The notes: a model not told the origin generated them from the sequence alone. Shown: positions 42,588 through 51,534, counted from the first letter of the stretch. The stretch is 64,000 bases of DNA from Pseudomonas sp. B28(2017) (GCF_002113025.1 NZ_NEJH01000001.1:372001-436000); one strand, 5' to 3'. Numbers and translations are program-made.

Positions 42588-43532
42588 TTACCTCGCGTTG
42601 CTGGCGCCAACCGGGGATTCCGGCTGAAGCTTCAGGTAGAAGTAGAACAGCACCAGCGTGATCACGATCAGCAACGCGGCGCCGGCGCTGGCCAGGCCCC
42701 AGTTGAGGAACGACTGCACCTGCTGAATGATGAACTCGGGGAGCATCATGTTCTGCGCGCCGCCCAGCAGGGCCGGGGTCACGTAGTAACCGAGGGACAT
42801 CACGAACACCATCAGGCCGCCGGAGAACAGCCCCGGCCGGCACAGCGGCAGGAACACCCGGAAGAAGTTGGTCCAGGGACTGGCGCCGCAGATCGAACCT
42901 GCCTGCAGGATCATCGGGTCGATGGCCTGCATGGTCGCCTGCAATGGCAGTACGATGAACGGGATCATGATGTAGCTCATGCCGATCACCACGCCGGTGA
43001 GGTTGTGCACCATCTCCAGCGGTTGATCGATGATGCCCAGGGCCATCAGCGCCTTGTTGATCACCCCGGAGGCTTGTAGCAACACCAGCCAGGAGTAGGT
43101 GCGGGCAAGCAGGCTGGTCCACATCGACAGCAGCACGATGTTCAGGATCCAGCGACCCCAGCCGCGCGGCACCAGGGTGATTGCCCAGGCCAGCGGGAAG
43201 CCCAGCAACAGGCTGAACAAGGTCACCAGGCCGGCCACCGAGAAGGTGTTCAGCAAGACCCGCGCATAGGCCGAGTTGGCGAACAGTTGCTCGTAGTTGC
43301 CCAGGCCCGGCACCGGTTCCAGCACGCCGCGCAACAGCAGGCCAATCAGCGGCGCGAGAAAGAACAGGCCGAGAAACAGCAGCGCCGGGAGCAGGTTACT
43401 GGCGCCACGCCAACGCTGTTTCAGCGACGGCGAGGGTTGCCTGGCAACGGTCTGGCCGGGTGCCGAACCGGCAGCGCCAGTGGCGCTCCCGATGGCCGTG
43501 GATGGATGAGACGCGGTTGCCGTCATTTTCAT
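42588..43532 (-). CDS. ABC importer permease (PotB-like)
   Basis: A 314-residue permease. About 45 Ala/Ser/Thr-rich residues precede the first helix (NLLPALLFLGLFFLAPLIGLLL). The EAA loop is LQAGSICGASPWTNFFRVFLPLCRPGLF. ATG 43532 overlaps the binding-protein stop (ATGA); the frame's start at 43553 lies inside that upstream gene. Confidence 0.9.
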   Translation of the reverse strand: MKMTATASHPSTAIGSATGAAGSAPGQTVARQPSPSLKQRWRGASNLLPALLFLGLFFLAPLIGLLLRGVLEPVPGLGNYEQLFANSAYARVLLNTFSVAGLVTLFSLLLGFPLAWAITLVPRGWGRWILNIVLLSMWTSLLARTYSWLVLLQASGVINKALMALGIIDQPLEMVHNLTGVVIGMSYIMIPFIVLPLQATMQAIDPMILQAGSICGASPWTNFFRVFLPLCRPGLFSGGLMVFVMSLGYYVTPALLGGAQNMMLPEFIIQQVQSFLNWGLASAGAALLIVITLVLFYFYLKLQPESPVGASNAR

Positions 43533-44554
43533 TTGACCAGCCATTCGTTCCACCGTGTCGCGATGGCCGGACCGTTCTTGGCCCAGTACGCGAAATCAAG
43601 AGTGATCTGATCCTTTGCGTAAGCGGTCGGCAGGTTAGGGGCCAGCACCGAATCCAGGCGCGCCACGCTGTCGACGTTGACCGGGGCGTAGGCGGTCAGG
43701 TTGGAGAAGTCCGCCTGGCCCTTGGCACTGCTGGCGTTGGCCAGGAACTTCATCGCCGCGTCCTTGTTTTTCGAACCCTTGGGAATGACCAGGATGTCGG
43801 CCATGACCAGGTTCTGTTGCCAGCTTACGCCGACCGGGGCGCCGTCTTCCTGCAGGGCATGAATTCGGCCGTTCCAGAACTGACCCATGCTCGCTTCACC
43901 GGAGGCCAGCAGTTGCTGCGACTGCGCACCGCCGCCCCACCAGACGATGTCTTTCTTGATGGAGTCGAGTTTTTTGAACGCGCGGTCCAGGTCCAGCGGG
44001 TAGAGCTTGTCGGCCGGTACGCCATCGGCCAGCAGCGCCAGTTCGAGCACGCCAGGGCTTGGCCATTTGTAGAGGGCACGTTTGCCGGGGTAGGTCTTGG
44101 TGTCGAACAGGGCGGACCAGTTCTGAGGTTTGCTGGCGCCGAGCTTGCCTTCGTTGTAGCCGAGGACGAAGGAGAAGAAGAATGAGCCGACACCGTGATC
44201 GGAGACAAAGCGCGGGTCGATCTTGTCACGTTCGATGACTTTGAAATCGAGGGGTTCGAGCAAGCCTTCGGAGGCGGCGCGCAGGGCGAAGTCGGCTTCG
44301 ACGTCGACCACGTCCCACTGTACGTTGCCGCTTTCGACCATGGCCTTGAGTTTGCCATAGTCGGTCGGGCCATCCTGCACAACGGTGATGCCGCTGGCTT
44401 TGCTGAACGGGTCGGCCCAGGCCTGCTTTTGCGCATCCTGGGTGCTGCCGCCCCAACTCACGAAGTTGACGCTTTCAGCCGCCAGCAATGCCTGGCTGGT
44501 CACACTCAGCAGTCCCGCAAAAAGAACCGCGGTCGCACGTTTGTTCAACACCAT
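43529..44554 (-). CDS. ABC importer substrate-binding protein (COG0687)
   Basis: A 341-residue periplasmic protein. The signal peptide ends ALLAAES (about residue 26), then VNFVSWGGSTQDAQKQAWADPFSKASGI, typical of PotD-like proteins that are not classic polyamine binders. ATG 44554 has GAGG 8 nt upstream, better than GTG 44560. First gene of the importer operon. Its promoter carries the motif shared with the ribB/DUF1330 promoter. Ligand unknown. Confidence 0.88.
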   Translation of the reverse strand: MVLNKRATAVLFAGLLSVTSQALLAAESVNFVSWGGSTQDAQKQAWADPFSKASGITVVQDGPTDYGKLKAMVESGNVQWDVVDVEADFALRAASEGLLEPLDFKVIERDKIDPRFVSDHGVGSFFFSFVLGYNEGKLGASKPQNWSALFDTKTYPGKRALYKWPSPGVLELALLADGVPADKLYPLDLDRAFKKLDSIKKDIVWWGGGAQSQQLLASGEASMGQFWNGRIHALQEDGAPVGVSWQQNLVMADILVIPKGSKNKDAAMKFLANASSAKGQADFSNLTAYAPVNVDSVARLDSVLAPNLPTAYAKDQITLDFAYWAKNGPAIATRWNEWLVK

Positions 44555-44650
44555 TTTCACGCCCTCATTGTTGTGTTTATGAGCGGGGCTTTGAGTGCCC
44601 GCCTATCGGGAGCAACAAGTCCGTCCAGTCAGCTTCGACTGTCCGGTCTA

Positions 44651-44689
44651 TGGAATATCATATTATGGTATTCCAAACTTTGTGCAAGC
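44651..44689 (-). promoter_or_regulatory. Promoter/operator of the ABC importer operon
   Basis: A 25-bp near-palindrome at 44651-44675 (TGGAATATCA...TGGTATTCCA) of GntR/FCD-operator appearance. Read on the minus strand, 44675-44655 matches 17 of 21 positions of the motif at 45931-45951. A TTGCAC -35 candidate (44684-44689, minus strand) lies 16 nt before TAATAT, so a bound repressor would cover the promoter. Confidence 0.6.
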
Positions 44690-44787
44690 ACTTTGCCGTA
44701 CCGGCCATCAGCCAAAAAACAGTTTTTCAGTGGTTCCGAAGATTGTCCTGCGACGCAATGCCTTGTGGGAGCGGGCTAAACCAAGAG

Positions 44788-45897
44788 TCATTCGGCGAAA
44801 GGAATACTCTCCACCACCTCCAGGTCATACCCGGTCAAGCCCGCATATTTCAGCGGTGGCCCAAGGTGGCGCAGCTTGCCGACGCCAAGGTTTTGCAGGA
44901 TCTGCGCACCGGTACCCACTTCCGAGTAGATCCGCGACTGCGAACGGCTGAACTGCCGTGGCGGCTGGGTCAATTGCGGCACACGCTCCAGCAACGCTTG
45001 CGAGGATTCGTGATTGGCCAGCACCACCACCACGCCGTGGCCTTCGCTGGCGACACGCTGCAAGGCCGCCCACAAGGTCCAGTTGCTCGGCCCGCTGTAC
45101 TCGGCACCGACCAGGTCGCGCAACGGGTCGATCACGTGCACGCGTACCAGCGTCGGCTCATCGCGGCGCAGATCGCCCATGACCATGGCCATGTGGACAC
45201 CGCCTTCGATGCGATCCTCGAAGGTGATCAGACGAAAGGTGCCGTGCACGGTTGGCAGATCGCGTTCACCGATGCGCACGATGGTGTGTTCGGTGCTGAG
45301 GCGGTAGTGGATCAGGTCGGCGATGGTGCCGATCCGGATCCCGTGCTTGCGCGCAAACACTTCCAGGTCGGGGCGGCGGGCCATGGTGCCGTCGTCGTTC
45401 ATCACTTCGACGATCACCGAAGCCGGCGTGAAACCGGCCAGGCGGGCCAGGTCGCAACCGGCCTCGGTATGACCGGCGCGGGTCAGCACACCGCCTTCAC
45501 GGGCGCGCAACGGGAAGATATGGCCGGGTTGCACGATGTCGGCGGGGCCGGCGTTGGCGGCGACGGCGGCGGCGATGGTGCATGCACGATCTGCAGCGGA
45601 AATGCCGGTGGTCACACCGACGGCGGCCTCGATGGACACGGTGAATGCGGTGCTGAACACACTGCCATTGCTCGGCACCATCTGCTCCAGGCCCAGGCGC
45701 TTGCAGTGTTCGTCGGTCAAGGTCAGGCAGATCAGGCCGCGGGCTTCACGGGCCATGAAGCTGATTGCCTCGGGGGTGCAGCAATCGGCGGCCAGCAGCA
45801 GGTCGCCTTCGTTTTCCCGGTCTTCATCGTCGACCAGCAGGACCATTTTGCCGAGGCGGTAATCTTCGATGATTTCTTCGATGCTGTTGAAGGCCAT
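44788..45897 (-). CDS. ribB: 3,4-dihydroxy-2-butanone-4-phosphate synthase with degenerate cyclohydrolase-like domain
   Basis: A 369-residue protein. The DHBP synthase domain (1 to about 205) has VLLVDDEDRENEGDL (metal/substrate acidic loop), and RAGHTEAGCDLARLAG. It converts ribulose 5-phosphate to DHBP and formate for riboflavin synthesis. The C-terminal 160 residues align with GTP cyclohydrolase II in shape (VHVIDPLRDLVGAEYSG...EVGTGAQILQNLGVGKLR) but lack the three zinc cysteines, so that half is probably inactive. ATG 45897 is chosen by family start. It sits between the ABC importer and DUF1330 gene rather than in a rib operon, and no FMN riboswitch is seen in the 70-bp leader. Confidence 0.87.
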   Translation of the reverse strand: MAFNSIEEIIEDYRLGKMVLLVDDEDRENEGDLLLAADCCTPEAISFMAREARGLICLTLTDEHCKRLGLEQMVPSNGSVFSTAFTVSIEAAVGVTTGISAADRACTIAAAVAANAGPADIVQPGHIFPLRAREGGVLTRAGHTEAGCDLARLAGFTPASVIVEVMNDDGTMARRPDLEVFARKHGIRIGTIADLIHYRLSTEHTIVRIGERDLPTVHGTFRLITFEDRIEGGVHMAMVMGDLRRDEPTLVRVHVIDPLRDLVGAEYSGPSNWTLWAALQRVASEGHGVVVVLANHESSQALLERVPQLTQPPRQFSRSQSRIYSEVGTGAQILQNLGVGKLRHLGPPLKYAGLTGYDLEVVESIPFAE

Positions 45898-45916
45898 GCT
45901 GGAGTCTCGGTATTTA

Positions 45917-45951
45917 TTGGATTGGTAATGTGGTATACCATAATACAAAAT
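45917..45951 (+). promoter_or_regulatory. Shared promoter/operator of DUF1330 and ribB genes
   Basis: TGGTATACCA at 45931-45940 is a perfect 10-bp palindrome. TTGGAT (45917-45922) and CATAAT (45939-45944), 16 bp apart, form a plausible sigma-70 promoter for the DUF1330 gene, with the palindrome overlapping the -10. The 21-bp stretch 45931-45951 recurs in the ABC importer promoter. Confidence 0.6.
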
Positions 45952-45967
45952 AAATCGAGAGATCACT

Positions 45968-46264
45968 ATGAAGGCGTACTGGATTGCTCATGTGGATGTC
46001 ACCGACCCCGATCAATACAGCCAATACACCCAGCGCGCGCCGAAGGCGTTTGCCTTGTATGGCGGTCGGATTCTGGCGCGGGGTGGGCGTAGCGAGGCGA
46101 TGGAAGGCCGATCTGTGCCGCAACGCAGTGTGGTGATCGAGTTTGATTCCTATGAGCAGGCAGTGGCTTGCTATCACTCGGCGTTGTATCAGGAGGCGCG
46201 TGGGTATCGTGAAGGGGTGGCTTTGGCTGAGGTGATTATTGTCGAGGGCGTGGCGCCGCTCTGA
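45968..46264 (+). CDS. DUF1330 protein
   Basis: A 98-residue dimeric alpha-beta barrel-type protein: MKAYWIAHVDVTDPDQYSQYTQRAP, GGRILARGG, and FDSYEQAVACYHSALYQEA are the DUF1330 signature. Related folds include small monooxygenase/EthD-like proteins, but no activity is established. It is divergent from ribB across a 70-bp operator-containing region. Confidence 0.88.
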   Translation: MKAYWIAHVDVTDPDQYSQYTQRAPKAFALYGGRILARGGRSEAMEGRSVPQRSVVIEFDSYEQAVACYHSALYQEARGYREGVALAEVIIVEGVAPL

Positions 46265-46275
46265 ATAGCGACTGA

Positions 46276-47057
46276 GTACATATCCGTTTTTTTGGTCACG
46301 GCGGCTGGCGGTTTCGCCCTTACGGCGAGTCCCTTTTGTCAAACGACACAAAAGGAACCAAAAAGTCTCGCCCCTTACGTACGGCCCCTCGCCAAGGCTC
46401 GGGGTTCCTTCGCTCCGGCATTCATCCGGGGTCATTGCCCTCCGGTCGGCTGCGCTCGACCTACATGCAATGAGTTCGACTGCGTCGAACGGCGCTGCGC
46501 GCCAGTCCCCGGATGAACGCCTCCACTCAGCCTGCCGAGGGGGCGGGTGGATCAAGATCAAGAGCGGCAGGCGAGCTAACGCTCGGCCTGTTGAGTGGTG
46601 AAGAGCATGGGTGTACGCAGCCCTGCTTTGCTCTGCTCTTCTGTAGGAGCGAGCCTGCTCGCGAAAAACGCCGGGACACCGCGGGGATTCAGACAGCCCG
46701 CGTCATCATTGACGACCATCGCGAGCAAGCTCGCTCCTACAGGGAAGCGCGTTCAATTGCGATCAGGCCGGCCGGTAGGCCGCCTCGCTTTGGCTTTTGA
46801 TCTGCTTGCCCCCTCGAGAGGCCGAGCGCAGGTTCTGCGCAGTGGGCAACCCGGCATGGATGCCGGGTTAGCCGCGTACGGCCATGGATGGCCGATCGCG
46901 GCGGGCCCACGGAGCAGGACCGGAGCGAGGGCATGCCGAGCCTTGGCGAGGCACCGAACGTCAGGGGCAAGAGCCCTTGGTTACTTGGGGCTCTTCCAAG
47001 TAACCCGCTGTAAAAGCGGAACCATCAGTCGCCGTGACCACAGAAACGGATATGTAC
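46276..47057. mobile_element. 782-bp element with long terminal inverted repeats, no transposase
   Basis: Ends are GTACATATCCGTTT (from 46276) and AAACGGATATGTAC (to 47057). The inverted similarity continues inward for about 45 bp (GGTCACGGCGGCTG... against GTCGCCGTGACC...). The interior has no protein-like frame and contains further palindromic pieces, including AAAAGG...CCTTTT-type stems near 46331-46355, an inserted REP pair, and CCCGGCATGGATGCCGGG near 46850-46868. It fits a high-copy Pseudomonas intergenic repeat or a MITE-like non-autonomous element. I saw no clear target duplication. Confidence 0.65.
46641..46742. repeat. REP pair nested in the TIR element
   Basis: CTGTAGGAGCGAGCCTGCTC at 46641 and its inverted partner GCGAGCAAGCTCGCTCCTAC ending near 46741, with a 50-bp spacer. 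A separate REP unit inside the larger element. Confidence 0.8.
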
Positions 47058-47212
47058 ACCGATAAACAGACATCGTGCAGCCTTCGCGAGCAACCCCGCT
47101 TGTGTCTGGATCCAGGGCTAAGTTCTGGGGCGGAGCGGGGCGATGAGCGTCACCGGACAAATACCATTCAGGGCCGCTATCCTTGGGCCACGGATATCCA
47201 ACAGGTTGCCCC

Positions 47213-47881
47213 ATGCTTGAAGTCCACGGCGTTTTCAAAAGCTACGCCACACCGCAAGGGCCGCTGCCGGTGCTGCAAGGTGTCGACCTGAAGCTCAGGC
47301 CCGGCAGCAGCCTGGCGCTGATGGGTGAGTCGGGCAGTGGCAAAAGCACCTTGCTGCACCTGATCGCCGGGCTGGACAAGGTCGATCGCGGCAGCATCCG
47401 CAGTGGCGAGCATCGTCTGGAACAGATGAATGAAGGGCAACTGGCGAACTGGCGCCGTACGGAAATCGGCCTGGTGTTCCAGCAGTTCAACCTGATCGGC
47501 AGCCTGCGGGTCGAAGACAACCTGGCGATTCAGGCGCGTCTGGCGGGGCGCCACGACTCACGCTGGCAAGCGCATCTGGTGCGGCGCCTGGGCTTGGGCG
47601 ATTTGTTGCGGCGCTACCCGGAGCAACTGTCCGGCGGTCAGCAGCAACGGGTCGCACTGGGCCGGGCGCTGGCGTCGCGCCCGCCATTGTTGCTGGCCGA
47701 CGAGCCCACCGGCAGCCTCGATGAAACCACCGGCGCCGAGGTGCTGCAGTTGTTTCTGGAGTTGCTCGACGACAGCCCCACCAGCCTGCTGATGGTCACC
47801 CACAGTCCCGGCGTGGCGGCGCGGCTGGCGGAAAAAGCCTTGCTGTGCGGTGGTCGTCTGGCCAGTGCGGGCGAGCGCTGA
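47213..47881 (+). CDS. ABC transporter ATP-binding protein (LolD/MacB-like)
   Basis: A 222-residue ATPase. Walker A GESGSGKST (about 38-46), LSGGQQQRVALGRAL signature, Walker B LLLADEPTGSLD, and H-loop VTHSPG. This is the LolD/YbbA class that pairs with FtsX-like permeases. ATG 47213 follows AGG; the frame's upstream start at 47183 is less likely. The permease starts 2 nt after its stop. Confidence 0.9.
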   Translation: MLEVHGVFKSYATPQGPLPVLQGVDLKLRPGSSLALMGESGSGKSTLLHLIAGLDKVDRGSIRSGEHRLEQMNEGQLANWRRTEIGLVFQQFNLIGSLRVEDNLAIQARLAGRHDSRWQAHLVRRLGLGDLLRRYPEQLSGGQQQRVALGRALASRPPLLLADEPTGSLDETTGAEVLQLFLELLDDSPTSLLMVTHSPGVAARLAEKALLCGGRLASAGER

Positions 47882-47882
47882 C

Positions 47883-50354
47883 ATGCTCATCTTTGGCGAA
47901 ACCCTGCGGGCACTGCTCAGCCATTGGCGGCAGCATCCGGTGCAATTTTTCAGTGTGCTGACCGGGCTGTGGCTGGCCACCAGTCTGTTGACCGGCGTCC
48001 AGGCACTCAACAGCCAGGCCCGCGACAGCTATGCCCGCGCCAGTCAGTTGATTGGCGGCGAACCTCAGGCCAGCCTCAGTGCACCCGGTGGCGGCACGTT
48101 CCCACAACAATGGTTTATCGATCTGCGCCAGGCGGGGTGGCCCGTGTCACCGGTGCTGCAAGGGCGGGTCACGCTCAAGGGGCACGAAGAGCAGCGCTTG
48201 CAGTTGATGGGCATCGAACCGGTGTCGCTGCCGGCGGGCGCGGCGGTGGCCGGGCAGGCCTTGGCGATTGAGCAGGTCGTCGGCTTTTTCAGCCCGCCGG
48301 GCAGTACCTGGATATCGTTGCAGACCTTGCAGGCACTGGGCTTGCGCGAAGGTGACCGGCCCCTGAACCTGGCTGGCGCGGCACTGCCGCCTCTGCATGT
48401 GCAGGCCGATATGGCGCCCGGGGTGCTGCTGGTGGACATCGGTTTCGCCCAGCAGATTCTGGGGTTGCCGGAGCAACTGTCGCGTTTGCTGTTACCGAAG
48501 GATTTCACCGTGCCGCTGCCAGACGCGTTCAAGGGACAGTTGCAACTCAAGAGCGCCGGTGAAGAAAACAACCTGACGCGCCTGACCGAAAGCTTTCACC
48601 TGAATCTCGATGCCCTGGGGGTGCTGTCGTTCGTGGTCGGTCTGTTCATCGTGCATGCCGCCATCGGATTGGCGTTGGAGCAGCGGCGAGGCTTGCTCCG
48701 GACCTTGCGTGCCTGCGGTGTGAGTGCGCGGATGCTGATCGCTTGTCTCGCCGTCGAATTGGGTGGGTTGGCCCTGATCGGTGGCGTGGCCGGGGTGGTC
48801 AGCGGCTACCTGTTGGCCGGCATGCTGTTGCCGGATGTCGCCGCCAGCCTGCGCGGCTTGTACGGCGCCGAAGTGGCAGGGCAGTTGAGCCTCAGCCTGT
48901 CATGGTGGTTCAGCGGTATCGGCTTGGGCCTGATTGGCGCGATGCTGGCCGGGGTCAACAGTCTGCTGCGGGCAGCGCGTTTGCCCTTGCTGGCGCTGGC
49001 CGACCCGCAGGCCTGGCATCAGTCCCATGCCCGCTGGTTGCGACGCCAGGGTGGGGTGGCGGCAATGGCCGGGGTGATCGCGCTGCTGGCGCTGATCTTC
49101 GGCGATAGCCTGGTCAGTGGCTTCGTGTTGATGGCGGCGCTGTTGATCGGCGCCGCACTGGCACTGCCGGTGGTGCTCAGTTCGCTGCTCAATCTCGGCT
49201 CGCAGCGCAGTCGCTCGGTGCTTGGCCAATGGTTTGTCGCCGATTGTCGCCAGCAATTGCCGACCCTGAGTCTGGCATTGATGGCGCTGCTGTTGGCCAT
49301 GGCGGCGAATATCGGGGCCGGCAGCATGACCGCCGGCTTTCGCCAGACCTTCAGCGACTGGCTCGAACAACGGCTGACGGCCGAGCTTTACCTCAATCCA
49401 CAGACCCCGGCCCAGGCCCGGGAACTGCACAGCTGGCTCAACCAGCAGCCGCAACTGGCGGCGGTGCTGCCCAACTGGCAGGTGTCGATCCAGTTGCAGG
49501 GCTGGCCGACGGACCTGTCCGGAATCATCGACCACCCGACCTATCGCCAGCACTGGCCGCTGCTCGAAACCTTGGGCGATGACCCTTGGGAGCGACTGGC
49601 CAAGGACGATGCGGTGATGCTCAGCGAACAACTGGCGCGGCGCCTGCAAGTGCGACTGGGCGATCACCTGACGCTGCCGACGCCGACGGGCCCGTGGTCG
49701 CCACGAATCGTCGGGATCTACGCCGACTATGGCAATCCCAAGGGCCACATTCTGGTGAACATCCGCCACCTGTTGCGCGGCTGGCCGCAACTGACTCCGA
49801 ACCGCTTCAACCTGCGCATCGACCCGGCGTCGATCCCGGCGTTCGTCACGGCGTTGCAGGCGCGTTTTACCCTGGACGACAGCCGCATCGTCGATCAGGC
49901 GCGGCTCAAGGGCTGGTCCACGCAAGTCTTCGAACGCACCTTTGCCGCCACCGCCGCGCTCAATAGCCTGACGCTGTGCGTGGCCGGGGTGGCGTTGTTC
50001 ATCAGTCTGTTGACCCAGAGCCAGAGCCGTCTCGGGCAACTGGCGCCACTGTGGGCGCTGGGCGTGACCCGTCGGCATCTGATGTTGCTCAACCTCGGGC
50101 AAACCTGGTTGCTGGCGCTGCTGACCCTGGTGCTGGCGTTGCCGTTGGGCATCGCCCTGGCATGGTGCCTGGACACGGTGATCAACGTGCAGGCCTTTGG
50201 CTGGCGCCTGCCATTGCGGGTGTTTCCATGGCAACTGCTGCAGTTGATGGGGCTGGCGCTGGTGGCGACGTTACTGGCCTCGGCCTGGCCGTTGTACCGT
50301 TTGTACCGCACGCAACCGGGGGATCTGCTGCGGACATTTGCCCATGAAGATTAA
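47883..50354 (+). CDS. FtsX-like ABC permease
   Basis: An 823-residue membrane protein with the duplicated FtsX/MacB layout: an N-terminal helix (about 20-40), a large periplasmic part, three helices near 245-375 (LGVLSFVVGLFIVHAAIGLALEQRRGLLRTLRACGV), two further helices near 390-430, a second periplasmic part, and three C-terminal helices (about 695-815) with LWALGVTRRHLMLLNLGQTWLL. Such permeases move lipoproteins, lipids or small molecules out of the inner membrane. It overlaps the lipocalin-like gene by 11 bp. Confidence 0.9.
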   Translation: MLIFGETLRALLSHWRQHPVQFFSVLTGLWLATSLLTGVQALNSQARDSYARASQLIGGEPQASLSAPGGGTFPQQWFIDLRQAGWPVSPVLQGRVTLKGHEEQRLQLMGIEPVSLPAGAAVAGQALAIEQVVGFFSPPGSTWISLQTLQALGLREGDRPLNLAGAALPPLHVQADMAPGVLLVDIGFAQQILGLPEQLSRLLLPKDFTVPLPDAFKGQLQLKSAGEENNLTRLTESFHLNLDALGVLSFVVGLFIVHAAIGLALEQRRGLLRTLRACGVSARMLIACLAVELGGLALIGGVAGVVSGYLLAGMLLPDVAASLRGLYGAEVAGQLSLSLSWWFSGIGLGLIGAMLAGVNSLLRAARLPLLALADPQAWHQSHARWLRRQGGVAAMAGVIALLALIFGDSLVSGFVLMAALLIGAALALPVVLSSLLNLGSQRSRSVLGQWFVADCRQQLPTLSLALMALLLAMAANIGAGSMTAGFRQTFSDWLEQRLTAELYLNPQTPAQARELHSWLNQQPQLAAVLPNWQVSIQLQGWPTDLSGIIDHPTYRQHWPLLETLGDDPWERLAKDDAVMLSEQLARRLQVRLGDHLTLPTPTGPWSPRIVGIYADYGNPKGHILVNIRHLLRGWPQLTPNRFNLRIDPASIPAFVTALQARFTLDDSRIVDQARLKGWSTQVFERTFAATAALNSLTLCVAGVALFISLLTQSQSRLGQLAPLWALGVTRRHLMLLNLGQTWLLALLTLVLALPLGIALAWCLDTVINVQAFGWRLPLRVFPWQLLQLMGLALVATLLASAWPLYRLYRTQPGDLLRTFAHED

Positions 50355-51417
50355 AGTCGGCGTGTTGCTCCTGATGCTGCTGGTGAGCGGTTGCGATCAA
50401 CCGGCACCGGTAGAGAAGGGTTTTGCCGGGCTGGGCAACCAGGCCGCGGCGTTCATCCCGGTGGTGCCCGGTCGGGTGTTCAGCTTCCCGGCGGATCACG
50501 GCGCGCACGACGGCTTTCGCATCGAATGGTGGTACGTCACGGCCAACCTGAAGGACGATCAGGGGCATGAGTTCGGCGCGCAGTGGACGTTGTTCCGCAG
50601 TGCCTTGAAAGCCGCCCCCGAGGTGACGGGTTGGCAGAATCAGACGATCTGGCTCGGCCACGCGGCCGTAACGTCGGCGACGGCGCATCACGCGGCCGAA
50701 CGTTATGCCCGTGGCGGCATCGGTCAGGCCGGTGTCAGCGTCGCGCCGTTCAATGCATGGATCGACGATTGGCAGTTGCGTAGCCAGGCGACTGCCGACA
50801 ATCCTCTGACCGACCTGTTGCTCAGTGCTCGCGACAAGCGTTTCAGCTACCGGTTGCGGTTGACCTCGACAGGTCCGCTGGTGCTTCAGGGGGACCAGGG
50901 CTTCAGCCAGAAATCCGAACAGGGCCAGGCCTCCTATTACTACAGTCAGCCGTTTTTCCAGGCCAGCGGCTCCCTGGACATCGACGGCCAGACCTTCCAG
51001 GTCAGTGGCCCGGCCTGGCTTGACCGTGAATGGAGCAGCCAGCCCCTGACGGCCAACCAGAGCGGTTGGGACTGGTTCTCCCTGCACCTGGACAGCGGCG
51101 AGCAGGTGATGCTGTATCGCATGCGGCAAAAGGGCGGCGAGCCTTACCTCACCGGCACCTGGATCGACGCCCGGGGCCAGACACAATTGCTCCACGCCAG
51201 CGACATCAGCCTGACGCCTCAAGACAGCGCCCGCGTGGCCGGGCGCGAGATGCCTGTTCGCTGGTCAATCAGGATCCCCGCCAGACACCTTGAAATCGCC
51301 ATCACCGCGCTCAATCCCCAGGCCTGGATGGATTTGCGCATTCCTTATTGGGAAGGCCCGGTACGCCTCAGTGGCAGCCATGCCGGGAACGGATATCTGG
51401 AAATGACCGGGTATTAG
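50344..51417 (+). CDS. Lipocalin-like/AttH-type lipoprotein (COG5621)
   Basis: A 357-residue lipoprotein with lipobox LVSGC (Cys17). The AttH/carotenoid 1,2-hydratase-like fold is marked by FPADHGAHDGFRIEWWYVTANL (about 42-63), AQWTLFR, and the second half DREWSSQPL...GWDWFSLHLDSGEQVMLYRMR. These predicted hydrolases/lipocalins are typically encoded with an ABC ATPase and FtsX-like permease, exactly as here. It would sit in the periplasm, on the inner or outer membrane, receiving or presenting the ABC substrate. Substrate unknown. Confidence 0.87.
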   Translation: MKIKVGVLLLMLLVSGCDQPAPVEKGFAGLGNQAAAFIPVVPGRVFSFPADHGAHDGFRIEWWYVTANLKDDQGHEFGAQWTLFRSALKAAPEVTGWQNQTIWLGHAAVTSATAHHAAERYARGGIGQAGVSVAPFNAWIDDWQLRSQATADNPLTDLLLSARDKRFSYRLRLTSTGPLVLQGDQGFSQKSEQGQASYYYSQPFFQASGSLDIDGQTFQVSGPAWLDREWSSQPLTANQSGWDWFSLHLDSGEQVMLYRMRQKGGEPYLTGTWIDARGQTQLLHASDISLTPQDSARVAGREMPVRWSIRIPARHLEIAITALNPQAWMDLRIPYWEGPVRLSGSHAGNGYLEMTGY

Positions 51418-51534
51418 AAAATCAGTGCCTCGCGGCGTCCACTCGCCAAACAGCGTCTATGCTCATCGCACACATGGCGTTGAGCCTGGCTTCAACGTCG
51501 TCTGTTGCCATCTATCACAGGGAAAGTTCTGCCT

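Noticed and set aside
45898..45967. Possible FMN riboswitch in front of ribB
   Set aside because: The leader is only 70 bp and is taken up by a promoter/operator; FMN aptamers are longer and have conserved RFN blocks that are absent.
46513..47065. Overlapping frames inside the TIR element
   Set aside because: They run through REP sequence and repeat arms and lack RBS or recognisable domains.
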